Counted from the first letter of the stretch, positions 18,284-32,177 are shown. The stretch: DNA of 64,000 nucleotides from Absidia repens (GCA_002105175.1 MCGE01000003.1:1240001-1304000), one strand, 5' to 3'. Made by a program: numbers and translations. The notes: a model not told the origin generated them from the sequence alone.

Positions 18284-21200
18284 AGTAGTAAGTAAAGCTG
18301 GCCGGAAGAGTCTTTTTTTTTGTTTCATACCTTTCGCGTCAAGCAAATTTGTGCCAACATTAAAATTGAAGGTCAGACAAAGAGTGTAAAGCAAGTTGTA
18401 GGCTGCCAACCGAAGTCGGGAATCAGTGCTACCAAGGTTGAGAAGAGCCATATTAAGTAGTCGTCCAGGGACATCGCTTGGTTTAATGATTCTGTTTGAA
18501 AGGGTGGACGGCTTTATAGCGTCGTATCGCCCTTTGCATTGCAATATTGCCTGTCAACAATGGTAACAAATATGTCAAGTTTATTCAACCACATTTTCAG
18601 ATTTTTTCTATTTATTTGTTACCTGTAGTAGCTGTTTGTATTTTGGAGTGCGAAGATATACAACCATTCTATCCATGGTAGTATTGAAGGAGATTTGATA
18701 TGCATTTTCGCCATAGTTTTCCGAGCAGGTGATACCTTGTAGTTCCGAGATATGGTAAACATCGTTGGTGACTGCGTAACCCCCAAATACCATTTCTTGC
18801 TTCTTGTCGCATATAATTTGTACGTATTCGGCACCCACTCTAATTGTGACAGGGATTTCCATGTTAAATTGCAAAATGCGAGACACATGAAAAAGGCAGT
18901 GGATGGCTCTTTTTCTAACGCGACTAAAAACAAAATATAATAAAGAAAACGATAAATAAATTGATTGCATATCATTATAAATTTTTCTCTTCTTGTTCTT
19001 CAAATCGTTCCTTTTTTCTTACCTGTCGATTTGGGCAACTGTACTTGGGAAGGGTGTATGAATTCAGCAAGTTCCTTCAAATTGACGGCGAATGCAATAC
19101 GTTTGACGATAGCATCAGGGGCTGGAAAGTTGGACATCTTGAGGTATTTGCGGAACCAAGTGTTGGAGTTGTATATAATAATAGATATCGTATTCGCTAT
19201 GATTGATTTAGGCATCAGTTCACCAAATTGGGTTACACATTTTTGTGATATTTCGTTGGCAGGTCCAAATTGAGTGATATCTAGTACTATTACAAAAGGT
19301 TTCCCAAACAAGTTTTCAATCACCTAAAAATGATCCAGCATATATAAAGACTCAGTACATGATCTATAAGTGAGAGATAATAAAACCTACCTGGAAAATA
19401 TGATACATGAGGAGTTCCATTTCAATTTCTTCAACACAGACCCGCCGAAAAATAAAATAAATAACACAATGACCAGCCAAAGAGCTACCACCGGCATAAC
19501 ATATATTGCTTGAGGCGATTGTATCTGTATTTCTGTTGGCATTCCGCTGCATAAATTCTGAATATTTCCGACTCTTGTCCGTTGCCACGTGCTGAGTTTG
19601 CAAGCTGAAGCTTTCCATGTGACGTATAGCCTCGGACGGCGGACCAAGCTGTATAAGTAGCATGCTGAATTCCTCCACGTAAGAGTTCCATGCTTTCATT
19701 GAATCTTGACTGTCAAACATCAATAATTTCTTGGAGTTCAAATCGTGCTGTATATTTTCGAAGTTTTTGACTAACACGCTGTGTAAAAGTCGATGATCAG
19801 CATCATTCATTCGTGGTGATATTCCTACGTCCGTATTTGTTGGCATTTCTGAGTTGTTGATATCCGCATAAGCCATGGTCCGAAGATAACTGATCACCCG
19901 ATACATGTTTTCCGTCACGAAGTCGTTCAAAACCACCATATAAACTTCTTTGGCGCCAAATAGTACGTTGTTGGCAATATTTTGAATCACCTTGGCTATA
20001 AGCAATAGACCACGCCTTAAACTTTTGTTGATAGCACCAGCTTTGACCATTCCAGCAGATTCAGGACTAACAATCACCGGGCAAAAGAATCGCAAAAAGA
20101 TAAAACAACCAACAGCAGTGTACTTTGATTCCATGAATCGATCCTTGACCGCTTCAAAAATTAGGTTGCACACAGATCGAAGACAATCAGGGGCCATATC
20201 AATAGAGTCACAAATCGCATCCAGAATCAAATTACAAGCAGAGATGACATTATCCTTGTTCCGCTTATCATATCCACGACTGACATTCGCTGGGTCAAGC
20301 TCGAATGATTGTTGTTGTGGTGACCATCGAATAAGTTCATCAATGACAGGTTTGAGCACCTTGAATACATAAGATGATCCATTTGCTCGTGCAAACAACG
20401 TCAAACATTTGGTGGCAATACTTGTTTTTCTAAATAGATCACTTTCATTGACTAAAATGGAAAATATAAAAGAAAACATTTTAACTTTAATTTAAATATT
20501 TTCCATTTTCCCCTTTTAATATTGAAAACTTACTAGTATTTTGGACTTCACTTTTGACCAACATTTGCAGAAGATCCAAGGATTTCTTTTCAGAAGCGAA
20601 ACTTGCAAGGAGAGCGGTAGCCACATTATCGATTTCCGAGTGAGGAGAAACAGTGAATAACGACACCGTAATAGCATAATCAAATTTGAATAGCATCTAC
20701 AAGAGAATGATATTACGTATGTCAGTCGACCAATTCTATTAAATACCTTTTAATGCACACGCACTTACATTCACTAGCTTGGCGTATCTATCAGATACGA
20801 TCGTTTCAGCCAAATTTTCAAACTCAGTACCTTGCTTGAGAATGTTGGTCAATACTTGCATAAAGGCAGACCGAGTCTGGATATCTTGATGGTAGGCCGT
20901 CGCCAAAGAGTACTTGAGTCCAACGTCCACATTTGCGCTGAGAAGATTCGATAAACAGAGAATAATATTGTCCTTGAATGAGCCAATGTTCGACCGAGTT
21001 ATACTCGTTGGGGCTGCAGAATCGTCGCCGTCCTTTACCGCCTATATATATTAGAAAAAAGTAATATGAGATTTGAGTGGTTTCTACTAATGTTCGTTAT
21101 TCGTTTGTCTTACCGCTGACGCTTTGCAACGATCAAGTAATTGCAAGAGAAATGCAAAATACTTGAAAAACATCTTGCTTTTTTGCTGAATCATATTCTG

Positions 21201-22802
21201 TCCACGTATAGGTTTCGTAGGTTGCAAGGGGAGGTGATGTAAAATGACCACCATCGTCTTTAGGCATGCCATATCCAAATCAATTTGCAGGTTGTCCTCT
21301 ACGGTGAGAGATTTTCCTTTGCCTTTCAGTTGTTGCTCATGCTGCTGGTGTTCGTTTTCATGATCTTGCTGCCGCTTTTGGTGAAGATGATGGGTCTTTT
21401 GAGCTTGTTGCTGTTGCTGTTTTTGGAACGTTGTTTCTTGCTGTTGAGTTTCGCGCCAAAGCGAATCGGGTGATTTGAAATCAAAGTTGCTTGTCCATTG
21501 ATGAAGGCATTTCAGCAGAAGTGTCCGTACCGCGATATTCTTGTGGAGACTAAGTTGATTCCTCTGCGACAATAGAGATCGGCAAAAATGACACAATTTG
21601 ATCTTGATCTTTTTGGAAGTATCGTTGTCGTCCAAAGCGTTGATGTAGGTACAGAATTGAGTGATAAGTTCGGTGAAGTCCACCACCACCAATGCATCAG
21701 CGCTTTCCGACCGAGAGAGCATAATCCGCAAGACTGATATCGACTGTTCCACAAATAAAATCCGCTTGGCATCGTAGATAGGTTTCTTCTTGTCAAAGCA
21801 AGCATTCATGTAGATCTGGAAGTGATTCATAATAAGCCAATATAATGCAGGTGTCATATCGCTGCCCATTATCTCTCGTACACGTTCCCGTACCATGAGG
21901 TTATCGCAAACCAGTAGATCCACCATACTTCCCACAAATTCATCCGCCATAATTTCATACGGTCTCAAAAATGATGCCCCTTCTCCAGTACGATGATGAT
22001 CAGATCCAACGCTTGGTGATGTGCTTGTGCTTGAAGGCGGTTTGTAATCTTGATGGCCTTTGGAGTAATGAGGAGATCCAGGAATGAATTGAATTTCATC
22101 GTCATTGGTTGCCAAACACACCTGAGCTAAAGATGATAGGAATCCAGTATAATATTCCCATTCCGCAGTTGGGTCGTCATCACATTTTGGTGTTGAAGCT
22201 TCCGACGCTACAGATGATAGATGCTTACTGGATAATCCACCAGTTGACGTACTTGTGCTGCCACTGTCCCCATGTGCTTTGAATGCCAGTAAAGAGATAC
22301 TGCTGTGCTGCCCCATATCATTTCCAAAGTCTTTAACAGTGGTAATGCTATTTGTAGACCCTTTGCTTGTGTAATCGCCATCGATCCGAGGTGTGATTCG
22401 TTTCCAACGTTTCCAGACTTCTTCCCAAGCAGATAAATTTCCAAGAGTACACTTTGACATTTGCCGTAAAATCCTCCAGATGCGTTTTTGGTGTGATTTC
22501 CGCCCGCCAGGTACAATATCCAATTTGCTGATCAGCTCCTCATAGGCGTCAATGTTTTCAAATAGTGTAAACCGTAAAAGTTGTGCATCTCCGGTGTTTT
22601 CGATGATCCGATATCCAGCTAACATAAGACCAAAACAGTCTATCACTCTTGCATATATAAAGTCGTCGTTGGAGCATAGAAGTACTAAAAGAGTCATTTC
22701 CATCGATATGGATGTTTTTGTCCAATGCTGTATATTTGCTTCAGAGGGTATTTCGATCTATATATAGATAAAAAAAAAAAGAAAAAAAAAGATGGAGTCA
22801 GT

Positions 22803-22840
<38 letters not shown>

Positions 22841-23884
22841 TATAAATATACTTACGTGATGGGTATCCAATACTTGAACCTTTGCATCGAGAAGCTGTTT
22901 GAGGAGATTCATCAGTCGTTTCAATCCTAACCCCTTTCCATGACGATGGTTCAAGATATGGTCGGCTACAGTGAGTATTACTTGCGATGATATTTCCCAA
23001 TATGTTCGTAAAAAGCCTTCCGATTTGTCCCATAGTGGTATAATTTCAGGTTGATGTAGAGCATAGAGGCAAGAGGATGCCACATCGGCAAGTATCATCG
23101 ACGAATCGTTCAAGTAAGTCGCAATAGTCGTAATAATGTTGGCAACTTCGTTAGGATTGCTGATACAGTCAGGGCAAGATAAGATATAAGCTGGGTTGAT
23201 ACGTATAATCACCAGAATGTCATGAATCATATCATCAATATCCAGTCTGTCCACTTTGTTGTTTCTATTGATGCTACTGCTATTGCTGAGAGGCGCCAAA
23301 GGGTGTGGTAATGATGATTTTAGTCTGATTCCAGTGGTACTTTTTGTTTGAGGTTTGTTGGGCCGAGTCTTTCGTTCGTCTGATAATTTGAAGAACATCC
23401 GCTTTGTCAGATTTGCCATTGCTTCGTATTCTTTGCGAGGTAGCACCTTTTCATTACACAGTTCAGTTTCCACCATAACACCAGCTTTGAGCCTACTTGC
23501 TTTCATTTCTATCGTATGGTGGTTTTCATCAGAGGTCAAGTGTTCCATGCTTTCAGCAAAGTATTTCGGAGACAATTGCAAAAGTGAAAAATCAGCATCA
23601 CGCATCAGCAGCTTTCGATCAAGGACAACACCAGCGTTCACCAAATCTGATCCAGGGACATAAGGTTTAGTTGGGCTAAAGAGCCATGATTGAAGATCTT
23701 CTATAACGTCAGGCACCATATTCCACACAGCAGACCCACCATCCTTCGATAACTTGTAAGCAGCCAGACAAATATCAGTGTAGCAAATCACAGAGACTTC
23801 AGACATATGTTCACCCTTGATCGCAGTTTTGAGACCATTGAGGAATTGTCCCTGTTAAATAAAATACATGTCAGTAACTTTCCA

Positions 23885-23921
<37 letters not shown>

Positions 23922-25271
23922 TCTAGTTGCGTCTCACCTTTTTCGACACGCTTCCAGAGCCAAAATTGATAGTAATGTTCATCAATATATTGGGGCAGAG
24001 AATGAGTAACATTGTTTGAAGAGGCCAAAAATACGCTTTTTTCCTTGCTGTATCAGCCAAAGAGTTGCACATGTCAAATAGAATTTCAGGGTTAGCATCC
24101 AGTTTCCGGTGGCCAATTTGCAGATCTTCAAATTCGGTAGGGTAAGCTTTCAACCAGTTCCAGATTCCCCTTCTTAATAGCACTGCCAAATTCAGTTGAG
24201 TGTTTTTCTTCAAATGTAAAAAGCTGAGTTGAAATTCGGCCAGTACCATTGAGAGTCGTTTTGCATTCAGAGACGAGCATTCTAAGAGTCGCAACATAAG
24301 TGTATCGGGAGCTTCTTCAGAAGTGGTGGATAGGTGTAGTACATAAGACTTGATTTTGGAGAAGATGAGGGACCAATTAGACGCACTAATGTAATAGATC
24401 ACCCGGCAGGTTTTTTCATACACGTTGACCATAATATTCGAGGAGTGTAGCTGAGACATGAATACCGGGAAGTTGGCCCAATCACCCTTGATAAATCCAG
24501 TGTCAGAATAACAGTACATGTAGTGAGTGAAGAATGTTGTTTTTTCCTTTGACGGGTCAGACGAATGATACATAAATCGCAGCATCATATTAAGCAAATG
24601 TTTGGCGAGCGCGTTGTCTAAGGGTGGTGGATCCAATAGTTGTCGCTGGGATGAATTCGGATGCGTCACCGTACCGTCAGAATAAATCCAATGCTGCTGC
24701 ATACACACTGATATCAGTTGAATTAAGAAGAGGTTGGATTGAATGACATTGAGTGGTACAAGTCTATCACTTGCAACACCAGCTGGCGGTGGCTATTAAA
24801 CAAAAGGTTACTTGGATTAGACACTAATGAATGGTCCTCAACATGCTTTATTCTTTTCTGAACTAACCGTAGAGATGCCTTCAATGCTTTTGCTGAGACC
24901 ACTGATCACAGTAGGAAGACGAAGCTTGGAGATTTCAATCAGAGATGTCACTAAAAACGAATCGTGTGAGTTGCAACCTGTTAAAGAATTGAGTATGCAT
25001 TACCTCTAGCAAAATAAAATAATGAGCGACTTAATAAGCAAGCAAGCATCAGAAGATAAAATAACTAAATACTTACGATAATCGTAGAACAGGATCATGT
25101 TCCAATGACCCAAAGCTTTGTCCACTATGATAAGGAAGCTGTAAGTACAGAAAAAAGAATCGAAAAAAAATGAGCTAAAAAGCAGGAAGCGCCCTTTGAA
25201 ATGAATGTCGTACAAACCTTTGCAGTGATTTTATCAACCCAAGACAATATCAAAGCGGTATCAGTGCTCAT
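15889..25271 (-). CDS. Neurofibromin-type Ras GTPase-activating protein (NF1/Ira family)
   Basis: This protein switches off Ras by stimulating GTP hydrolysis. About 14 exons: 25218-25271, 25077-25138, 24868-24950 (start uncertain), 23938-24792, 22856-23851, 21114-22757, 20769-21041, 20534-20696, 19391-20451, 19023-19323, 18623-18923, 18331-18550, 17980-18242 and 15889-17892. The product is about 2,750 residues, near human NF1 and shorter than yeast Ira2. The RasGAP domain (19391-20696) has the arginine finger in LFRKTSIATK and the FLRFFCPVIVSP motif. The Sec14-PH module follows (FVIVLDITQFGP, then PVTIRVGAEYVQI). Armadillo-like C-terminal helices follow. One base appears missing at 18907-18914, inside the Sec14-PH region. 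The join between exons 2 and 3 is ambiguous in phase; an acceptor near 24901 restores it. Confidence 0.92.
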
Positions 25272-25554
25272 TGGGGATCACAAAGTTTTTCTTTATAATA
25301 ACACGTTATTCCCAAGTAACTATATCAATTAAAAAAGATGGTTTCAATTTTGAACAAAAAATCTTCGGAATATCACGACTTGTTTGTCAAATGTCAGTGT
25401 GTATTTTCCACGTATCCTAACAAACACAGTGTATGATAAATCAAATAAACAACCTTTTTTTTTATTTTTTATCAGAAGCATATTTTTCCTTCAATATAAA
25501 AGTAGAAATTTGATCATTAAAAATATTAAATTTTAAAAAAGCATCAAACACAAA

Positions 25555-28164
25555 ATGGTATCGTTATCAGTCGCCTCTTCTGCAAATAATGTGTGTGCCA
25601 CTCCTGGCTGCATTCAATCGGCTTTGAACGTTTTATCAGACGTCGACTTCAACGTCGACCCTTGCAGCGACTTTTATCAATATACATGTAATTACGCTTT
25701 TAATATTTTTTATGTGTTATAACCTTTTCTTTTTACTGATATTGCAGGTGGAGGATGGCTTAAGAACGCTACTATTCCCGATTCTGAATCAAGTAAGTCC
25801 CACCTAGTACCGTATTTCGATGCATAAAAAGTTCCTCTATCATCTCAATAACTTTTTTATTCACAGGTATTGGAGCGTTTTATCATCTTCGGGATGCCAA
25901 TTTGGAAGTCATTGAAAAAATTCTGACGACTGAAAACTATGAGGATTTGGGATTGGTGACTACTGGCGAAGAAGAAAAGGCAGCAGATCAATCCAATTTC
26001 AGTTTGGTTAAAAGCTTTTTCCAATCTTGTATGGATGAAGACACTCTTAATAAGCTTGGAACTCGACCGCTCGAGGATTTTTTGGCGACATTGCTAAATG
26101 ACGATATGATAGACACTTTGGTACGACTCGAACTGACTGGTGCGTCTAATCCACTTTTCTCTGCGAACGTGAATCCAGACGAAAAAAATCCAAATCAAAA
26201 TGTTATTGCACTCACGCAACCACCACTTGGTTTACCCTCCAAGGAATATTTTCAGCAGAAAGATTTGATGAATGTTTATCGAAAAACCATGAAAACTCTC
26301 GCAAAGTTGGTCATTCCCAGTTTGGACGACGAAGGCATTGACACGATTGTCGATTTTGAAACTCAGCTGGCATCCATTTCTACGTCCCTGTAAGTTCTTA
26401 CCTTTTTTCTTTCTTTCCTTTTCCTTTGTTCCTTTTTTGTTTTTTTTTTGTTTTAATCACATGTTCTCATTAGTGAAGACTTGCAAAATCCTTTGGAATC
26501 TTACAATCCAGTTACTTTGAAAGATCTTGAACAACGCTATGCCTTCTTCGATTGGCGTCAGTTTTTTGACAAGGTGACCGCCGGTACCATTCCCGAAAAA
26601 GTGATTCTCGCCACACCAGGCTATTTTGACTCCCTTGCCAAGCTTTGGACAGAGACGAATGGCGATCTTATCAAGAACTATATTCTACTGGCCAGTGTTC
26701 GACAGACGGTGCATCTTGTGGATAAGGCGACAACCGATCTCTTGGAAGATGTCAACAGCAAACTTACTGGACGGAAAACCACACCACCCAGGGTTAGGAC
26801 ATGCATTCATCGCACGAATGAGGCGTTTGGTGACTTACTGGGCCACTACTTTATCAATCTTGCGTTTGACGATCATGATTCTACTTCTCAAAAGGTACGG
26901 GAACAGTTGAACGCCATTCACGACATCTACGCCCAACGTTTGGCGACGATTGACTGGCTGGATGAATCAACGCGCAAAACGGCAATGGATAAGATCAAAA
27001 AGATGACCATCAAATCAATGTACAGCACAGTATCCCCTGATATTCGATCTCCACTCTCCTTGAAGAAGTATTATGAAGATATTGCGGCAAAAATAAAACC
27101 AGATACTCAATTCGACAACAATCTTGCCATCGCTACTTGGATGGCCAGCGAAAAATGGACTAGCTTGAATCAGTCGGTGGACAAGGACAAATGGTTTATG
27201 GTACCTCAAGTAGTCAACGCATACTTCACCCCAACATTCAATCAGGTACTAATACAAAAAAATGCATACATGTGGCATATTTGTTGACTTTTTTTTTCCC
27301 TTTTTTCCTTACTTAGGTCGTTGTTCCTGCTGGTATATTACAACCTCCCTTCTTTGATATGAACTCAGCGGCTTTAAGTCTCGGTGGAATTGGAGTGGTG
27401 ATCGGTCATGAACTCACAGTAGGGATACAATAAAAAGTATCAAGACGTTGTGTTTGAATTAGTCTTCAATGCCTTTTTTTTTTTTTTTTTTTTTAATAGC
27501 ACGGGTTTGACAACAATGGACGATTATATGACGGTGATGGTGTGTTGACGCAGTGGTGGTCTGATGAAACAATGAAAAAGTTCAACAACAAGGCCCAATG
27601 CTTTATTGATCAATACAATGGGTTTAGTATACAAGGTCCTGATGGTCAAGATCATCATGTCAATGGAAAGGTAGGTAGAAAAATAGGCCAATAGGTGAAT
27701 TATAGCTTCTGCTCTGTGGAATAATTCTCCCGATTTTTTTTTTTTTTTCATAAGATGACACTGGGTGAAAACATGGCTGATAACGGTGGCATATCTCTGG
27801 CCTATGAAGCATTTTCAAAGAATCCGCAATTACGTTTATCGGGAATGGATGTGTCACCTGAATCTCTATTCTTTATCAATTTTGGCCGTGTTTGGTGCGA
27901 AAAGACTCGACCCGAACGTGCTATTCAAAAGGTAAACAGGGTAACACCTTCTTTATCCATGGATCAAGGAAGATGGTGGTAGTTGCTTTTACTAAGTTTA
28001 TTCTAATTGATTTATATACTTATATATAGATACTCGGTGATGTACATTCTCCTGCTCGTGTACGTGTCAATGCCGCAGTCCAAAATATGCCTGAATTTGC
28101 AAAAGCATTCAATTGTCCTGCCAATGCCCCTATGAACCCAACAAATAAGTGCAAGCTATGGTAG
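25555..28164 (+). CDS. M13 family zinc metallopeptidase (neprilysin/ECE-like)
   Basis: Eight exons join in frame: 25555-25687, 25748-25792, 25867-26389, 26474-27245, 27317-27418, 27500-27670, 27755-27931 and 28030-28164, giving 685 residues. The zinc motif HELTH is split by an intron after HELT, and the third zinc ligand lies in GENMADNGG. Conserved [14 protein letters not shown] opens the domain and the chain ends CKLW, the family CxxW end. The ectodomain is complete, but there is no N-terminal membrane anchor or clear signal peptide from this ATG. Either an upstream exon is missed or the enzyme is not anchored. It diverges from the RasGAP gene, 283 bp away. Confidence 0.93.
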
Positions 28165-28281
28165 ATTTCTTTAGATTTATATATTGTCTCTCTCTTAGTT
28201 TACTGCCACACTAGTTTAATACAATAAATTCATCTTCATTTCATTTAGCTTACTGTTAGTCATTACAAGATAATTCATATC

Positions 28282-28312
<31 letters not shown>

Positions 28313-30027
28313 TGCCAATAAATGCTTCGCGCTCCATTGGAGTTACAAAAAAAACAGACATGTATTATAGCTCTTTTGATTGTTTGAATGGTGTGAATCC
28401 TGATGATGACGGAAAGGAGGTTGCTTTATGTGTTGATTATTGCGGGATTCATCATAGAGGCTGACTAAAACAAAATGGGACTGGAATGTTGTGTAGTAGA
28501 GTGCTAAACATAATCAAGAAACTTGACTTTTCAAGGACTTTTGAAGTGGTGAATTAGGGCTCAAGAGGGTCTAGAAAGTGCATAGATCATTTACAGTATT
28601 AACAAAAATGATCAATATACTGCAACCAGTGACCCAATCGACTTCCCCTTTTTTTTTAAATGAAAGATAATGAAAAAGTCAATATCTTTTTACAGATATT
28701 TAGCCAACTTAAAATTAACTGTTTCGAATCAACATAGTGTTGAACAAGTTATATTCCTTGTCAAAGAAAATAAAAATGTACACCAAAAACTCTCATTTTA
28801 CCCAATATCGTCGTTGGGAAAATCCTAAATATTGGCGAAAGACAGTAAAGACGATAAAGCACCCTGATAAATTACCCGCCTTCCAAGACGTCATCCACAC
28901 CAGTATCCCAATCAAAAACGGGCCGCTAATGATTCATTGGAAGTATAATGAAGAAGACTACTGAGAGCATTGACGAATGGTCAAGACTATTCTAAAGGGC
29001 CAATTGTAAAACAAATCTAGTATACTCTATAAGACATATGAAAAATAATAACGGGAGATTTTTTATTTTAAAAAAAAAAACAACAATAGCCAAAATTAGT
29101 CAAAAGAGGTGACGGTAGGAAAACAGGGATCTATTGCGCAAGACATGTGAGAGACAAATGGGACATTTTTCATTGAAGTAAATAAAAAGAGACATATTTT
29201 ATTCAGACACAAACTATGACAAGACAAGACTAAACTAAGACCAAACTAAGCTAATGGAGGTTTTAAAAAGTCATGTAATAGTGGTCCAAAATCCTGACTC
29301 TAAAATGAAAGGGTTTCCCCATGCATCTTGTAATCCCTGAACTGAACCCCGTCTAAACTAGTCCTGAAACTAATCTAAGATCATCATATCCTCAAAAAAG
29401 TTGAATGGTCAAGAAAAAAGTAATCGAAAAGAAAGAGTGCGAAAAAAAGGGTCATAAATAAATTCCACGTGTGCGGGTTTTGAAATGTTTTCTGTAGTGC
29501 ACTACTGTACTGAACCGCTATTGTTATTGGTGATGCTCCTACTGGAAAAGTAGACTTAACGACAAGATTTCTCCTTGCCCCAATAATATAAAATATGTAT
29601 CTAAGGTATTATAGCGCAACAATTGATGGCAGGTTTTCTTGAATTGCGGAGGATTGGTTGACAAGCTAAAGATAATATCATATCGTAAATAAAAAAAATC
29701 AGCTTTTGTTTACAGGGCGATGGGTGAGGGGAATTGAGATATTAAACTGATATGTTGCCTAGGTTTTCAATATTTTCTTGTCTCATGCACATATCTCCAA
29801 AAACTCACTTTAAGTACACAAGCATAAAAATGAATGGGATAAGAAGTCGATGGCGGAAAAAGGACAGGTATCATAAAAAAAAATTTATTATAACGTGATA
29901 AAAAAAATAGCAGGTCAATATAAATGTACTATACAAACTACACTATGTAAATTAAGGAGGAGTGGGTGTGAGAGTGTGAGAGACGGATAGACGGAGGTGG
30001 GAGAGGGATTATGGTGATCAAAGGTTT
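28165..30027. other. Intergenic with SINE-like copy E
   Basis: After the M13 3' flank there is a run of about 25 T at 28281-28308. Then a short ORF (28776-28964) of unknown value leads into the dispersed repeat, whose flanking module overlaps the ORF end. The rest holds nothing recognisable. Confidence 0.55.
28920..29500 (-). repeat. Dispersed SINE-like repeat, copy E (with upstream module)
   Basis: The core is at 29301-29326 (AAAGGGTTTCCCCATGCATC). At the head end, the minus strand shows an A-box-like GGTTCAGTACAGTAG (29502-29516) and, about 25 bases later, a B-box-like block (29473-29484). This spacing resembles a tRNA and supports a tRNA-derived head. Confidence 0.8.
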
Positions 30028-30930
30028 TCAATATCGCCTTCGCGTTGCTTTAGCGTTCAAATCAGCACAAGCCTTGACAGCCAAATCCAAACAGGCCTTG
30101 ATAGCAACATCGATCTTGAAGCTGAGTTAATCTTGATGGTCAAAATGAGAGGAATATTGATTGCCAAATCCTTGATACAGGCTTCAACAGAAGCTTGGAT
30201 GGAGGCCTTGAGTTTAGCACAAATCTCGGGCAACTTGATCTTGAGCTTGGCAATCAACTTGGCTTCCACATTGGTAAGAATCTTCATCAAGTCTGCTTGA
30301 GAGACCTTCTTCTTCTTTTTCAGCAACTTGTTGAGTTCGGCTTCAATGGGTGCATAGACTTCGGTTTCCAAATTGGCTTCAATGGACGCAGAGACCTTAC
30401 CTATAAAAAAATAGAAAAGTCAGATCATGTTCTTGCTTTCTTTTTTTTTTTTTGCCAATTGCATACCTTGTGCTTTGTTGATGGCAGCAGATTGTCTAGC
30501 TGAGATTCTAGCATCACCGAGAGAAATAAGACCTCCAAGAACCTTGACCTTGATATCAAAAGAAGCCTTCATCTTTTCAGAAACCTATTATATATTGAAT
30601 AAAATTAAAATTTTATTAATCATGTCAAGATAAAAGTATCTAGAAGAAGATTTCACGTACGGAAGCAGACATTTTAGCAACAACATCGGCCTTGACCTTG
30701 GCTTTGATGGCGACCATAATTTTAGCAGTAAGTTTGGCATCAGTATTGATAGGGAAAATTGTGCGTTTGGCCAAATCACCGGAAAGATGTTCAGCAAAGG
30801 AGATGGTTTCAATGTCACGTTCCTTCAGGGAAACATCAACGTCAATGGGATGAGCTGAAGGAAGAGCAGACGTGGTGTAAGCACAAAGAGCAAGGACGAA
30901 GAAAAGGAGGGATGCAAGTTTCAATTGCAT
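30028..30930 (-). CDS. Secreted Lys/Ala-rich helical protein, unknown; apparent frame break near the end
   Basis: Exons 30661-30930, 30467-30584 and 30028-30400 are joined. A clear signal peptide (MQLKLASLLFFVLALCAYTTSALP) opens the chain, followed by a likely propeptide ending in KR. The mature part is rich in Lys, Ala and Ile in amphipathic helices, with a KKKKK stretch and several Cys. Read straight, the frame stops at 30057 after an atypical Trp/Leu-rich tail. The other frame from about 30123 reads FKIDVAIKACLDLAVKACAD and ends at 30028, matching the style of the rest. One missing base near 30120-30126 would join them into 253 residues. I know no family for it. Confidence 0.7.
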
Positions 30931-32146
30931 GATGGTTGATTTTAATTAAAATGAAAGTGGAATGGGTGTCAAAAAAAAAAAAGGAAAAAAAGGAATGGAA
31001 AGAGGATGATGATAAAAAAAAAAGGAATTGATTTTTTTTTAGCTTTTTTTATATGAAAAATAGGATGGCGTTAAAAACTCCGCTCCCTCTTTTTTTTTTT
31101 CCAGAGTACCGTAAAAAACCAAGAGAGAGGGGTAAGGCCATGTGCATTCTTGCAATAGAAAGCGTATTGGTTTTTTAAACATTGAATTGACATTTTCAAG
31201 TATGGAAAAACGTGTTGATCATCCATCCGAAGAACAAGGTTGTGAAAGGAGAAGAATAAAAAAAAGTTAATGGTTTATGGTGACACTGCATTAACAACAT
31301 TCAATATAATCTGATCTGACAAAACAAAGTGCCTGAAGAGAATATCCGTATGCATTAATAAAAAACACTGCAGAATAAATATGACAGCTGGCCTCAAAGT
31401 ACAATGCACTGAAAAAAGCATCTATTGTTCCCGAATAGGTATCATAGGCGGACGGCCCTTTTTTTCAATGGAAGTATAAGTAGTGACAGTAAAAACAAGG
31501 GGGTTTACCAGGCACAGTGAAAAACTATTAATGGATTTCTGTCCTTTTGCCTCCTTGATCTTCATCTTAAAAAGCGGTTGTGAACGTCTTGAATATATAA
31601 AAAGAAGGCATAGATAGTAACACCACTTTATTTTTTAAGGGGAACCACAGTGAACCATTCAACTCAATTACTATATTTGCTTTTTTTTTTAACAATACGT
31701 TGACATTGAACTGATTTTGTGGTTGTTAGATCTATTTTGTGCTTTTCCGTGGATTTTCATTTGCCGCCTGGTAGGACAGGTCAATTATTGCAGTAGCATA
31801 TACCAAAGATGTGGTATTTCATGTCAATCCTTGGGTATGTGGAGATCAAATTGATATTCCTATAATCATTGGTATGATATCTCCATACAATAGTCTCAAC
31901 AATAGCGGGTTATATCGGTTCAGTGTGTGCTTTTTTTTTTTTTTTCAAAAAAAAAAAGTGATATCTATTCCTTTGCATATCATATTAGAAATAGTTTGAT
32001 CCTACAGTACAATATTATATTTTCATGTCACAAACCATTGTCTGTAAGTAATCCCAGATCATACCATGTTCCCATATGATGTGATACCGTTCATCCCCCG
32101 TTCCCACATCATTTTGTATACATAAAAACAATAATAAGATTTTTCC

Positions 32147-32177
<31 letters not shown>

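Noticed and set aside
21285..21473. Hydrophobic plus-strand ORF
   Set aside because: It is the reverse complement of the Gln/His-rich stretch of the RasGAP gene.
24868..25271. Frame break at the RasGAP N-terminus
   Set aside because: Exons 2 and 3 do not join in frame with the most homologous acceptor, but an acceptor near 24901 restores phase. I treated this as splice uncertainty, not a lesion.
28776..28964. ORF of 62 codons with basic aromatic-rich start
   Set aside because: Its end overlaps a repeat module found next to other SINE-like copies and no family is recognised, so it was not called as a gene.
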